Origin: an uncultured Oscillospiraceae bacterium
GTDB lineage: Bacteria > Bacillota > Clostridia > Oscillospirales > Ruminococcaceae
NCBI GenBank assembly: GCA_934446455.1
Contig: CAKSEE010000058.1
Location: forward strand, 1 to 10,798
DNA length: 10,798 nt
Direction: 5' to 3'
A model generated the notes under the pieces. It saw nothing but the letters and a program-made list of their open reading frames with translations, did not search any database and was not told where the DNA came from. Position numbers and translations under genes: made by a program. Of this stretch, positions 1-7,395 are shown in pieces (the stretch's first letter is position 1; every line of letters begins with the position of its first letter).

Positions 1-300
1 CGTGGTGTAGAGCGATATAAGCCCCTCGTTCCCCGCGTCGATAAGGTAGTAGCAGCCCACGATCTTTGCCTTGCAGCTGTCGTTGGTGTCGGTAAGCTCC
101 GCATAGCTGCCGTAGTTGCCCGAAAGCACGCCCTCCACCATCATGCCTGCCTTGTAGTCCGTGTGGCGCAGGTCGTCGTAGCTGTAGGGCGTTTTTGCCC
201 GGTCCGCAAGCTCCGCCGAGAAAATTACGATAGTAACAATGCCGATGATAATGAAGCCTATCGACGAAATAAGCTGTCTTAAACCTCCGAAAAATCTCAT
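1..300 (-). CDS. Membrane-anchored protein of unknown function, N-terminal 100 residues only (partial)
   Basis: The frame is open from an ATG at 300-298 to the window edge, so the C-terminus is missing. A GGGAG ribosome binding site lies 8 nt upstream (309-313) and fixes the start. Residues about 10-29 form one strongly hydrophobic helix (core GFIIIGIVTIVIF) after a short basic N-terminus. The rest is soluble and likely faces outside the cell; it carries a segment KAGMMVEGVLSGNYGSY followed by GCYYLID. From memory this pattern (a 'kaGmmVeG' strand after an N-terminal helix) recalls DUF6709-type membrane proteins of Clostridia, but I hold that only weakly. The gene starts 14 nt after the stop of the SUFU/DUF4253 gene and is almost certainly co-transcribed with it. 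Function unknown. Confidence 0.8.
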   Translation of the reverse strand, partial: MRFFGGLRQLISSIGFIIIGIVTIVIFSAELADRAKTPYSYDDLRHTDYKAGMMVEGVLSGNYGSYAELTDTNDSCKAKIVGCYYLIDAGNEGLISLYTT

Positions 301-314
301 AAAAAATTCTCCCT

Positions 315-3300
315 TTATTGTGCTGCCTTATGGCAGAAAAACCACACGCCTGAGCCTGCAAGGCTTCCCGCAAGCTCATTAAAGCCCGTAAGCGCGCTTA
401 AGCCCTCGCACAGGGCAAGCATCTGCGCAGCAAGTTCGCGCGCATCTTCACGCTGCGCGGGACGAGGGACGTAAAATTCCAGCGTGTCCGCGCCGAGCAG
501 CGCGGGGACGGCGCCGTATTTCTCCCGCCACAGCTCCAGCGTCTGCGAAACCTCTCGCTCGTCCGCGCCGCTGAAAAGCCCCAGCGCCGCAACACGGCGC
601 GCCATATCCCCGCATGGAAGCTTTGCCAGCAGCAGCGGGCTTACTCCGCCTGCCGCGCTCCTTACCGTCACGAATCTTGTAAGCGGCACTCCCTGCGGGA
701 TATCCCCCGCGCATTCCGCTTCCTTCAGGCGCTCGCCGAGTCTGCTTTCAAAGGCGCTTTCCTCCCTGCGACGCCCTGCGGTTCCGCTTAAAACAACAAG
801 CATTTCGGGCGAAGCCTTTATCAGCAGGGGGACGTACCCCTGCGCGTTTCCCTCCTCCAGCGCCTGCGAGTACGCCTTCAGAAAAGCCTGTTCCCCGCGC
901 ATTATGCCGAAATACGCGCACCTGCATTCCAACGCGCGGCCCGCAAAGGCTGCAAGCGAGTTTAAGCGCGTGCATTCAAGGGCGTTTACCGAAACCCGCA
1001 CAGGCAGGTATCTGTCTGAGCGCGGCAGAAAGACCGTCATCTCCGTTGAAAGCCCGTCGGTGGCGATAATGGCGGGCAGCGCCCCCATAGCCTTTTCATA
1101 GCGCTCCGCCGCCTTCGGGCGGGGAATTTCGGGCAGCTCCTCCCGCACGAGGGTCTGCACCGATTCGTTTATCCCATATATGCGGTTAAACTGCGCAATA
1201 ACAAGCTGCGCGTTGGCTTTAAGCGCGCCTGCCAGCCGCGCCGCGGGCGTTTTTCCATGGCAGTCGCAGAATATCACGGGCTGAAGCACTCTGCCTAGGT
1301 CCTGCGCGCATTCTCCTGCGCGGGAGAATACCTGCGCGGCAGTTTTAAGCGGCAGCACGCCAAGGTTTATACACGGGCAGCCCAGAAGCTCCTCCACCTC
1401 TGCCGCGGGGAAATAAAGCCCCATACCCGTGGTTACGCGTGAAAGCAGCAGCTCCCTGAAGCCCTCCGCGCGCACAAGAGCGTCTGCGGGACGGCTTACC
1501 GAGTAATAGCCGTTTTCATCGGGGATATACACGCGCGTAAGCGCTGCGGGGTCGTGGCAGAGTATCAGCGGCTGCGCGCCGTAGCGCTCCGCGGCGCGCC
1601 CTGCGGCTTCAATGACAGCCTGCGGCACAGGCGGCTCTCCATCCTGCGTGAACAGGGCGGTAAGCTCCTGCACGGCGCTCTCAAAGTCGTCCGCGGTGTA
1701 GTTTACAGCGCACACAAGCGCCGAACACAGCTCCTCCGCAAACGCGCTTACGCTGCCAAGCGCCGCCTCCGTACCGTCGATAATCATCAGCGGCACGCCG
1801 CCCGAGTCCTGCGCCTCTTCCGCGATTTCCGCATATTCCTGCGCCGCGTCCTCGCTGCCGATACTGCCGCAGGTAAAGCCCAGCAGTTCCTCAGCGGCTT
1901 CCTCAAAGAAAACCTGCCGCGAAAACTCGCTGGTGCGCAGGTCGAAGCGGATAAACGCCCGCGTTATCTTTGAAGCGAGCCTTGTGTAGTAGTCCTCAGT
2001 GAACGGCATGAAAAGATACGCCTCGTCCTGAAACTCCCCGCTTTCGCAGCGTTCCCTGCCGAAGTATTCCTCCGCGCACACGTCAACGTCGTTCGGGAAG
2101 CCCTCGTCGCCGAAACAATAGTAAGCGTCCACAAAATCGCGGTAGTCATCTGCAATGAGCGTGTCGAAAAGCGCGCCGTCGTAGCGTTTCTGAATGAACT
2201 CGCGCAGATCCGTGCGCGTGCCGTCCTTAACCCCCTGCACCACCTCGGGAAAGCGCTCTGTCAGCTCCTCGGAGCAGATGTCGCTTTCAATGCACCAGCG
2301 CAGGAATATCGCCATATGGCTCAGCGCGTTTATTTCATCTGCCGCAAGCCCCTTTTTGCGTATGGAAGCCGCGTGTACGCACGCCCTGTCGAGCATTGCG
2401 TCCCAGAAGCCGTCCTGCTCGGGCGTGTAATCCTGCGGCACGGCGCTCGGGCGGTCAATGTCCACTATCCTGTTGAACGCCGCCCCGCCAAGTTTCTCCA
2501 GAAGCTCTGCGGCGCTGTTGTCGACCTTGTATATCATTTCCTCGCGGTAGATCGGCACCACCTCGAAAAACTCCACGCTTTCACCGCTCGGCAGGGCGCA
2601 CACGCGCGCCTCCCCGGGCAGCCAGTCGGGGTCCAGCAGCATTGTTGCGGACAGCCGTGTGTTCTCCGCAAAGGTTTCGCGGTTGTCAACGGTGTGGCTG
2701 CGCCCAAGCCACGAATCACAGCTTACGGGCAGCCGCCCGAGGTTCTTAAGCACGATGAGCGGCCAGTTCCATTCCTCCGCGGATTCGCCCACCTTCCACT
2801 CGGGCGGCAGGCGCATTATAAGCTCTATGCGCGAGGGCTGGTCTGCGTACTGCTCGGGAATATCCATCGCGCGCGAGCCCATGCCGAATGTAACAAGCGT
2901 GTAGTATCTGCGGTTTTCCGCAGGCGGTATAACGCAGATGTCAATGTAAATATCGGGTGCGCTGAGCTCCCTGTAAACCGACGGAAACTCACCGAAATGC
3001 TCCTTGATATGGTCCTCAAGCGCGTCTGCGTCGTCGTCCTCGTAAAAGTCGCCGCCCTCCTCCTCGCACTCCTCGTCCCCGAAAAGCTCGTCCTCTATCG
3101 TCTGCATATAAGCGTCGCAGTCCTCAAGGCAGCCCTCGGGCGGGTTGAGTATCATGCAGCGCGAAAAGCACGTCCGTGCGCGCTCAAGAATATTCAGGCG
3201 CAGGCCGCTGTCGCCGTCGCACTCCTCGTCGTCAGCGGCGTTCACCAGCGCATAGCCAAGGCAATACTGCCAGCGCCAGTTGTTCTCCTGCCGCGCGCGC

Positions 3301-3485
3301 AGCCCCTCAAGCACGGCTATCGCTTTCTTGAACTCGCCCGTGCTGTTGTAAGCGGTGGCAAGCTGCAGCAGAATATCGTCGTCAACATCTGCTTCAGGCA
3401 GCGCAAGAACAGCGTCGATTATCCGCCCGTACTCGCCGTTTTCGCCCCACGCCGCTATGCGCTTAAGCAATTCGTCCTTGTTCAT
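315..3485 (-). CDS. Multidomain TPR–SUFU–helical–DUF4253-like protein; putative polyimmunity protein
   Basis: The product has 1056 residues. The start is the ATG of MNKDELLKR, preceded by AAAGGAG with 6 nt spacing; the frame stays open 36 codons further upstream but has no ribosome site there. Residues 1-135 are TPR-like helices (ATAYNSTGEFKKAIAVLEGL, LNILERARTCFSRCMILNP). Residues 132-160 are a very acidic linker. Residues about 165-355 are a SUFU domain, with the family hallmarks IDICVIPPAENRRYYTLVTF, IELIMRLPPEW, WPLIVLKNLGRLP, SWLGRSHT and VVPIYREEM. Residues 356-520 are a helical domain with HMAIFLRWCIE and EFIQKRYDGALF, resembling (from memory) the DUF7832 family. Residues 529-1056 hold three diverged repeats; the last ends like DUF4253 (WREKYGAVPALLGADTLEF, VPRP, SLAGSGVWFF). 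There is no signal peptide or membrane segment, so it should be cytoplasmic. SUFU in bacteria is known from predicted toxin-immunity loci; an immunity role here is inference. It lies 46 nt after the NimA-like gene. Confidence 0.92.
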   Translation of the reverse strand: MNKDELLKRIAAWGENGEYGRIIDAVLALPEADVDDDILLQLATAYNSTGEFKKAIAVLEGLRARQENNWRWQYCLGYALVNAADDEECDGDSGLRLNILERARTCFSRCMILNPPEGCLEDCDAYMQTIEDELFGDEECEEEGGDFYEDDDADALEDHIKEHFGEFPSVYRELSAPDIYIDICVIPPAENRRYYTLVTFGMGSRAMDIPEQYADQPSRIELIMRLPPEWKVGESAEEWNWPLIVLKNLGRLPVSCDSWLGRSHTVDNRETFAENTRLSATMLLDPDWLPGEARVCALPSGESVEFFEVVPIYREEMIYKVDNSAAELLEKLGGAAFNRIVDIDRPSAVPQDYTPEQDGFWDAMLDRACVHAASIRKKGLAADEINALSHMAIFLRWCIESDICSEELTERFPEVVQGVKDGTRTDLREFIQKRYDGALFDTLIADDYRDFVDAYYCFGDEGFPNDVDVCAEEYFGRERCESGEFQDEAYLFMPFTEDYYTRLASKITRAFIRFDLRTSEFSRQVFFEEAAEELLGFTCGSIGSEDAAQEYAEIAEEAQDSGGVPLMIIDGTEAALGSVSAFAEELCSALVCAVNYTADDFESAVQELTALFTQDGEPPVPQAVIEAAGRAAERYGAQPLILCHDPAALTRVYIPDENGYYSVSRPADALVRAEGFRELLLSRVTTGMGLYFPAAEVEELLGCPCINLGVLPLKTAAQVFSRAGECAQDLGRVLQPVIFCDCHGKTPAARLAGALKANAQLVIAQFNRIYGINESVQTLVREELPEIPRPKAAERYEKAMGALPAIIATDGLSTEMTVFLPRSDRYLPVRVSVNALECTRLNSLAAFAGRALECRCAYFGIMRGEQAFLKAYSQALEEGNAQGYVPLLIKASPEMLVVLSGTAGRRREESAFESRLGERLKEAECAGDIPQGVPLTRFVTVRSAAGGVSPLLLAKLPCGDMARRVAALGLFSGADEREVSQTLELWREKYGAVPALLGADTLEFYVPRPAQREDARELAAQMLALCEGLSALTGFNELAGSLAGSGVWFFCHKAAQ

Positions 3486-3509
3486 CAATGCTCCTTTATG
3501 CCATGGAAT

Positions 3510-3523
3510 GCCGCATACGCGGC
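3510..3523 (-). other. Small GC-rich hairpin between the NimA-like gene and the SUFU gene
   Basis: GCCGC and GCGGC flank a 4-nt loop in the 46-nt gap after the NimA-like stop. There is no run of T after it on the minus strand, so it does not look like a complete terminator. It could stabilise mRNA ends or attenuate transcription slightly. No promoter hexamers are visible in the gap, so the SUFU gene is probably read from upstream. Confidence 0.35.
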
Positions 3524-3531
3524 GGGAATAC

Positions 3532-4017
3532 TCAGTCGTCCGCGCGGTTTGCCTTGCAGCAGAATTCCTCGGCGGTAAGCTTAAGTATAACAACGCTGTT
3601 AAGCATCTGCTCGGAATACTTCTGCTCCGTGCGGGTGTTCATGTATTTTCTTGTGATGCGGTTAAGCCCCGTCAGCTTGTCTATGCCGTTTATTATGTCT
3701 ATCGTACCCGTGCCCGTTATGCACTCATAGTGCGCGGTGCAGGTGCAGGCGATGTCCCCCTGCGCTATATCTATAAGGCGGTCTATCTCGAACGCCGCAT
3801 TGTTGTTCTCCTTGATAAGGTCTATCTTCTTGCCCTTTGCCGCGCAGTGAAAGTACAGCTCAAGGTGGTCGCTGTCAAGGTCGTAGCCGAAGCACATCGG
3901 TATGATGTAGGGAAAATCTCCGTTGAACAGCGCCAGACGGCACACCTGCGCGCGTGAGAGTATCTGTTCTATCTCGTTTATGTCGGTTATCTCGCGTTCC
4001 GCTCTTCTCATTCCCAT
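3532..4017 (-). CDS. NimA-like pyridoxamine 5'-phosphate oxidase-fold flavoprotein
   Basis: The product has 161 residues, a normal length for small NimA/PNPOx-like proteins. The start is the ATG of MGMRRAEREI: a strong GGGGAGG (4027-4033) sits 9 nt upstream, whereas the open frame extending to 4119 has no such signal and runs through the rpsT terminator. Family signs are the opening MRRAEREITDINEIEQIL, then CRLALFNGDFPYIIPMCFGY (residues 26-45, first strands of the split barrel), LYFHCAAKGKKIDLIKEN (residues 54-71, the region that contacts flavin in this family) and the later YECITGTGTI strand. Such proteins bind FMN or a related cofactor; some reduce nitroimidazoles, but most have unknown substrates, so resistance should not be assumed. 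Several cysteines (91, 93, 99, 153, 154) stand out. It is cytoplasmic. It lies downstream of rpsT and its terminator and upstream of the SUFU gene; no clear promoter is visible. Confidence 0.9.
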   Translation of the reverse strand: MGMRRAEREITDINEIEQILSRAQVCRLALFNGDFPYIIPMCFGYDLDSDHLELYFHCAAKGKKIDLIKENNNAAFEIDRLIDIAQGDIACTCTAHYECITGTGTIDIINGIDKLTGLNRITRKYMNTRTEQKYSEQMLNSVVILKLTAEEFCCKANRADD

Positions 4018-4062
4018 AGTATAATGCCTCCCCATATATGTCGTGCGGGAAAATTCCCGTAT

Positions 4063-4096
4063 AAAACAACCACCCGCAAACCATTCGATTCGCGGG
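4063..4096 (-). terminator. Rho-independent terminator of rpsT
   Basis: On the minus strand CCCGCGAA pairs with TTTGCGGG (8 bp, one G·U) across an 8-nt loop, followed by the T-rich TGGTTGTTTT. It begins 19 nt after the rpsT stop and lies before the NimA-like ribosome site. A second small inverted repeat (TACGGGAATTTTCCCG, about 4045-4060) follows it and may be part of the NimA-like 5' region. Confidence 0.75.
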
Positions 4097-4115
4097 CGGA
4101 ATCCCTTACGGGAAA

Positions 4116-4361
4116 TCAAGCTGTTTCGTTTGCCTTCTTGGCAAGCTGGCTCTTGAGGCGGGCTGCCTTGTTCTTGTGGATAAGACCCTTGCCCGCTGCC
4201 TTGTCAACGGTAACTACCGCTGTCTTAACAGCTGCTGCGTCAGCGCCCTCTGCACGTGCCTTCTTGAGTACGGTCTTGAACTCGGACTTTGCAGCCTTGT
4301 TAGCGTCGTTTCTCTTCTTGGCAACGAGAACTCTCTTCTTGGCGGATTTGATATTCGGCAT
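4116..4361 (-). CDS. rpsT: Small ribosomal subunit protein S20 (bS20)
   Basis: The product has 81 residues, slightly short for S20 (usually about 84-88). It begins MPNIKSAKKRVLVAKKRN, the characteristic S20 opening (PNIKSAKKR), and continues with the lysine/alanine-rich helices typical of this three-helix 16S rRNA-binding protein; KGLIHKNKAARLKSQL near the C-terminus is the conserved end. S20 binds early to the 5' domain of 16S rRNA in 30S assembly. The start is set by GGAGGTG 8 nt upstream of ATG. The gene stands alone as a transcription unit, with a strong promoter (4492-4520), a leader of about 125 nt and a terminator just after the stop. Codons are restricted (many GCT, AAG, GTT/GTC), unlike the GCG/GCC-rich neighbours, as expected for a highly expressed gene. 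Confidence 0.98.
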   Translation of the reverse strand: MPNIKSAKKRVLVAKKRNDANKAAKSEFKTVLKKARAEGADAAAVKTAVVTVDKAAGKGLIHKNKAARLKSQLAKKANETA

Positions 4362-4486
4362 TTGTTTTCACCTCCGTATCGGTTTTCGGGGGAATCGTTC
4401 CGTTTTCGGATTTATTTATTTTCACCAAAAACGCAGCGCGTCATCACGGTATTATTGTGACCCCGATTCATTTTTTCTCATAATAC
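4362..4486 (-). promoter_or_regulatory. rpsT 5' leader with possible regulatory structure
   Basis: From the predicted start of transcription (about 4485) to the ATG the leader is about 125 nt. GTATTAT (4486-4480) can pair with ATAATAC (4455-4449), enclosing 24 nt. An alternative pairing uses TCAC with GTGA across AATAATACC, which would exclude the first. GAATCG can also pair with a later CGATTC near the ribosome binding site. S20 is autoregulated in Escherichia coli; whether this leader does the same is inference. Confidence 0.35.
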
Positions 4487-4491
4487 ACTTA

Positions 4492-4520
4492 ATTATAGCA
4501 CACGCATATCAAAATTGCAA
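4492..4520 (-). promoter_or_regulatory. Sigma-A promoter of rpsT
   Basis: On the minus strand TTGCAA (-35, 4520-4515), a 17-nt spacer and a perfect TATAAT (-10, 4497-4492). It lies in an AT-rich island inside GC-rich DNA and points at rpsT. It is the best promoter in the window. Confidence 0.9.
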
Positions 4521-4557
4521 GGGGTTTTTGAAATTTTTTTCCGAATACGCTTACAAA

Positions 4558-4576
4558 GGCGCGTTTTGCCGCGCTT
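4558..4576 (-). terminator. Possible weak terminator after the permease gene
   Basis: GCGCG pairs with CGCGC around a GCAAAA loop, 21 nt past the permease stop, followed by CTTTGTAAG. The T-run is short, so it may stop transcription only partly and let some reading continue into rpsT. Confidence 0.4.
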
Positions 4577-4596
4577 GTACGGCTTATCTGCGCGGT

Positions 4597-7374
4597 TCAG
4601 TCCTCGCCGAGCTTAAGCGCCTTGTTGATATTTATGCGCCTGATAATCCCGCCGAGCACCGCGAAGCCCCCCGCGAGCATTATCGCTATGATAACGTACA
4701 TCTTTATATAGTCGCCCGGGTCGCCGCGCACGATGAAGGGCGGCACCTGGTCCGCAGCGCCGTACATGGTGCGGAAAAGCGGCACGAAGATATCACTTGC
4801 CATGCCCCCCACGACAAATCCCGCCGCAATTGAAGCGACAGACACCAGCAGCTGCTCGTATCCGAGCGTTGCTATTATCTCCCTGAACGTAACGCCCATA
4901 GCGCGCAGCACGCCGAATTGCAGCGTGCGCGAGCGAATGGATATCACCCAGTAGATAAGGAAGCCTATAAGGCTCATAAGCATTATTACAACAAATCCCA
5001 GCGTAAGCGCGCCGTTCATGCCCTGAAGCTCCGGGTCGGTCTTTTCCTCTATAAGCAGCTGCGAAGCGTCCGTAAGCCGCTGAAGCTTCATGTTCTTTTC
5101 GGCAATGTCCGCGTAAAGCTGCTCGCTCGTAGCGCCGTCCGCCATTTTCAGCCATACCTCGTAGGGCTCAAGCTCTGTAAGCTTGCGGATATAGTTGTAG
5201 TTTGCGATTATGTGGTCGGTGAGAACGAGCGCGCCGTTTATTTCCTCGGTCTGCGTGGGATTTACAGCGGGCCAGTAGTCCACAAAGGCTATTATGGTGA
5301 GGTCTATGCTGTCGTTGCCGCCCCAGCGCACGGTAACGGTGTCGCCCAGCTGATAGCCCTTTTCCTCAAGCGAGCGGCTCGCAAGCGCGCCCGAGCGGCA
5401 GTCGACGAGGGCTGCGCAGTAGTTCCACCAGTGGACGGGCAGCAGGTCGCTCCTGAACCACGCCGTCTGCGAGAACCTGCCCGGCTCTATCGCCATAAGC
5501 TCCGCAGACTGCTGCCGCTCCCCGTTCACCGCAAGGGAGACGTCCGTGCGCAGCACCCTGGTCGCGCACTCCACGCCCGAAAGGCCCTCATACTGCGAGA
5601 AATCGGGCTCTATGTAGCCGCTGTCGTCCTCGCTGCTTTCGGTGTGCCAGAACGCTCTCAGCACAATGTCCGCGCCCGTGGAGTAGTAAATGCGGTCGGA
5701 GCGCGAGTTGTTTATCGCACGCGCGGTGTTCGCGGAGAATATCCCAAGTCCGAACGTTATAACAAGGAACAGCATGAGGAAGCGCTCCCTGCCACCCTGC
5801 GAGCGTGCAACGGAGGTAATCGCGACATACTGCGGCACCGACCAGAACCTGCGCCCGAGGTGGTACACAAGCCGCAGCAGGTAGGGGTAAAGCCTGATGA
5901 ACAGCAGCCCCGCGCCCATGATGAATATAGCCGCGAAAATAAAGTACCGCGGGTTTATGCTGCCGTCAGAAGTGTATGTGCCGTCCGCAAACAGCCTGTT
6001 TATGCTTCGCGAGGCGAAATACCACCACACAAGCGAGCCGCCAAGAAGCAGCACGTCCGCGCCGAACTTCTCCCATAGCGCCATTTTAACAACGCGCGCC
6101 TTGCTCTGCTTGTATTTTACAATGGTGAGCTTTGACGCGGGGATAATCGGCAGCATGGTCGTTACAAAGAAAATTACCACCGCCAGCAGCGCGTACGCGA
6201 ACGCTCCCCATGAGAGCTTTGCCGCAAGCCCCGCGCGGTTCACAAACTCCAGAAAACCGTTGGACACGCCGAGGAAGCGGCACAGCACAAGTCCTATAAA
6301 CGGCGCGATAATGAGCGTTGCAAGCCCCAGCACGCCCGTTTCCATTGCGTATATGCCGAATATCTGCCGCGAGGAAGCGCCGCGGCTTTTAAGCACGGCT
6401 ATCTCATTCTTTTCCTGCTCCACATTAAGCTGCGACACCATGAAAAGGTAGAACGCAAGCATGATAAGCGAGGGTATCTGCAATATCCAGAGCATCTGCC
6501 GCAGCTTATCCGCGCGCACGGCGTACTCCGTCAGAATGTCGTAAACGCCCATGCTGAACGAATAGCCGTTCGCAGGGTATATCTCAAAGTCCTGCGCTAT
6601 CGCCGCTGTTATCCTGTCAAGCGCGTTGAGATCCATTTTCTGATAGTCGAACGCGCAGCGGAACGTCACTTCGCTCAGCATTGTAACGCCCGTTTCCATA
6701 TAGTCGTTCACAAAAAGGTCGTAGTCCATGAACAGCGCGTTAAGGTAGGAGTCGAACGTTTCGCTCCAGTAGGTGTCCTTTTCGTCCTTCTGCTCAAAAA
6801 CGCCCACTATCGTCACGGACAGCGGCTCTGACTGCGTGTAGAAGCTGTTCTGTATGCTGTAGGTGCGCCCGCACACCGCGCCGAGATATTTTAGCGCCTC
6901 TGCGTCGCAGATGACCTCGTAGCTGCCGTCTGCCGCGCGCCCCGCGCTGAACATTCTGCCCTCGGTTATGGTTATGTGGTCCTCGATATCAGTCATAGCC
7001 ATAACCTTGCTGCGCGTGCTCACTCCGCTCATAAAATACTGGAACTCGTCGAGCAGTATCATCTTCTTGTTGGCGCTCGGCATATCAATATGCGCGGTGC
7101 GCTGCGCGGAAAGCTGCGAGAGCGTATCAACGGCAGCCATGCGCTCCTCGTCCGACAGGCGCAGCCCGAGCGTGCGCGAAGCGACGTATTCGCCGGGATA
7201 AAGCCCCGTTTCCTGCTGATACGCCTGCATATCCTTGATAAGTATGCGCTGCAGGGAGGAGTCCATGTACACGGGGACGGTACTCATCATTCCCGCCGCC
7301 ATCAGGAAGCCTATGAAAAGGCACAGCACCATAACGCGGGTGTTGAGCATTTTTCTGAATAGAAGGGTAAGCAA
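4597..7374 (-). CDS. ABC transporter permease, FtsX/MacB type, 10 predicted membrane helices
   Basis: The product has 925 residues. The start codon is TTG (7374-7372), supported by GGAGG 8 nt upstream; the next ATG (residue 9) is too far from it. Predicted membrane helices lie near residues 13-33, 297-316, 343-365, 389-410, 440-454, 475-496, 531-549, 790-811, 840-862 and 891-911. Two large extracytoplasmic regions (about 35-295 and 550-790) separate two FtsX-type domains. Cytoplasmic coupling segments are visible after the second and eighth helices: EIAVLKSRGASSRQIFGIYA and FGVLRAMGVTFREII. These are the places where such permeases contact their ATPase. The family includes exporters of peptides, antibiotics or lipoproteins (MacB, BceB, LolE) and the cell-division permease FtsX; the substrate here is unknown. 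It follows the adaptor lipoprotein gene by 21 nt. The usual ATPase gene is not next to it on either side. Confidence 0.93.
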   Translation of the reverse strand: MLTLLFRKMLNTRVMVLCLFIGFLMAAGMMSTVPVYMDSSLQRILIKDMQAYQQETGLYPGEYVASRTLGLRLSDEERMAAVDTLSQLSAQRTAHIDMPSANKKMILLDEFQYFMSGVSTRSKVMAMTDIEDHITITEGRMFSAGRAADGSYEVICDAEALKYLGAVCGRTYSIQNSFYTQSEPLSVTIVGVFEQKDEKDTYWSETFDSYLNALFMDYDLFVNDYMETGVTMLSEVTFRCAFDYQKMDLNALDRITAAIAQDFEIYPANGYSFSMGVYDILTEYAVRADKLRQMLWILQIPSLIMLAFYLFMVSQLNVEQEKNEIAVLKSRGASSRQIFGIYAMETGVLGLATLIIAPFIGLVLCRFLGVSNGFLEFVNRAGLAAKLSWGAFAYALLAVVIFFVTTMLPIIPASKLTIVKYKQSKARVVKMALWEKFGADVLLLGGSLVWWYFASRSINRLFADGTYTSDGSINPRYFIFAAIFIMGAGLLFIRLYPYLLRLVYHLGRRFWSVPQYVAITSVARSQGGRERFLMLFLVITFGLGIFSANTARAINNSRSDRIYYSTGADIVLRAFWHTESSEDDSGYIEPDFSQYEGLSGVECATRVLRTDVSLAVNGERQQSAELMAIEPGRFSQTAWFRSDLLPVHWWNYCAALVDCRSGALASRSLEEKGYQLGDTVTVRWGGNDSIDLTIIAFVDYWPAVNPTQTEEINGALVLTDHIIANYNYIRKLTELEPYEVWLKMADGATSEQLYADIAEKNMKLQRLTDASQLLIEEKTDPELQGMNGALTLGFVVIMLMSLIGFLIYWVISIRSRTLQFGVLRAMGVTFREIIATLGYEQLLVSVASIAAGFVVGGMASDIFVPLFRTMYGAADQVPPFIVRGDPGDYIKMYVIIAIMLAGGFAVLGGIIRRININKALKLGED

Positions 7375-7382
7375 TTCGTATA

Positions 7383-7387
7383 CCTCC
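7383..7387 (-). promoter_or_regulatory. Ribosome binding site fixing the TTG start of the permease
   Basis: GGAGG lies in the 21-nt gap between the adaptor stop and the permease, 8 nt before TTG. It decides for the TTG start, eight codons upstream of the first ATG. Confidence 0.8.
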
Positions 7388-7395
7388 GTTTAGCG

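Noticed and set aside
2316..3578. Long plus-strand open frame of about 420 codons opposite the SUFU/DUF4253 gene
   Set aside because: It is antisense to a gene with clear domains, has no plausible ribosome site and a composition rich in Arg/Val/Ala typical of the shadow of GC-rich codons.
4035..4062. Promoter for the NimA-like gene
   Set aside because: There are AT-rich hexamers but no -10/-35 pair with 16-18 nt spacing.
3532..4119. Longer NimA-like start at 4119
   Set aside because: The extension would read through the rpsT terminator and overlap rpsT; the strong GGGGAGG supports 4017.
4918..6078. Plus-strand open frame of 386 codons opposite the permease
   Set aside because: It is the complement of a well-supported membrane protein; the predicted product is very basic, with no domain pattern.
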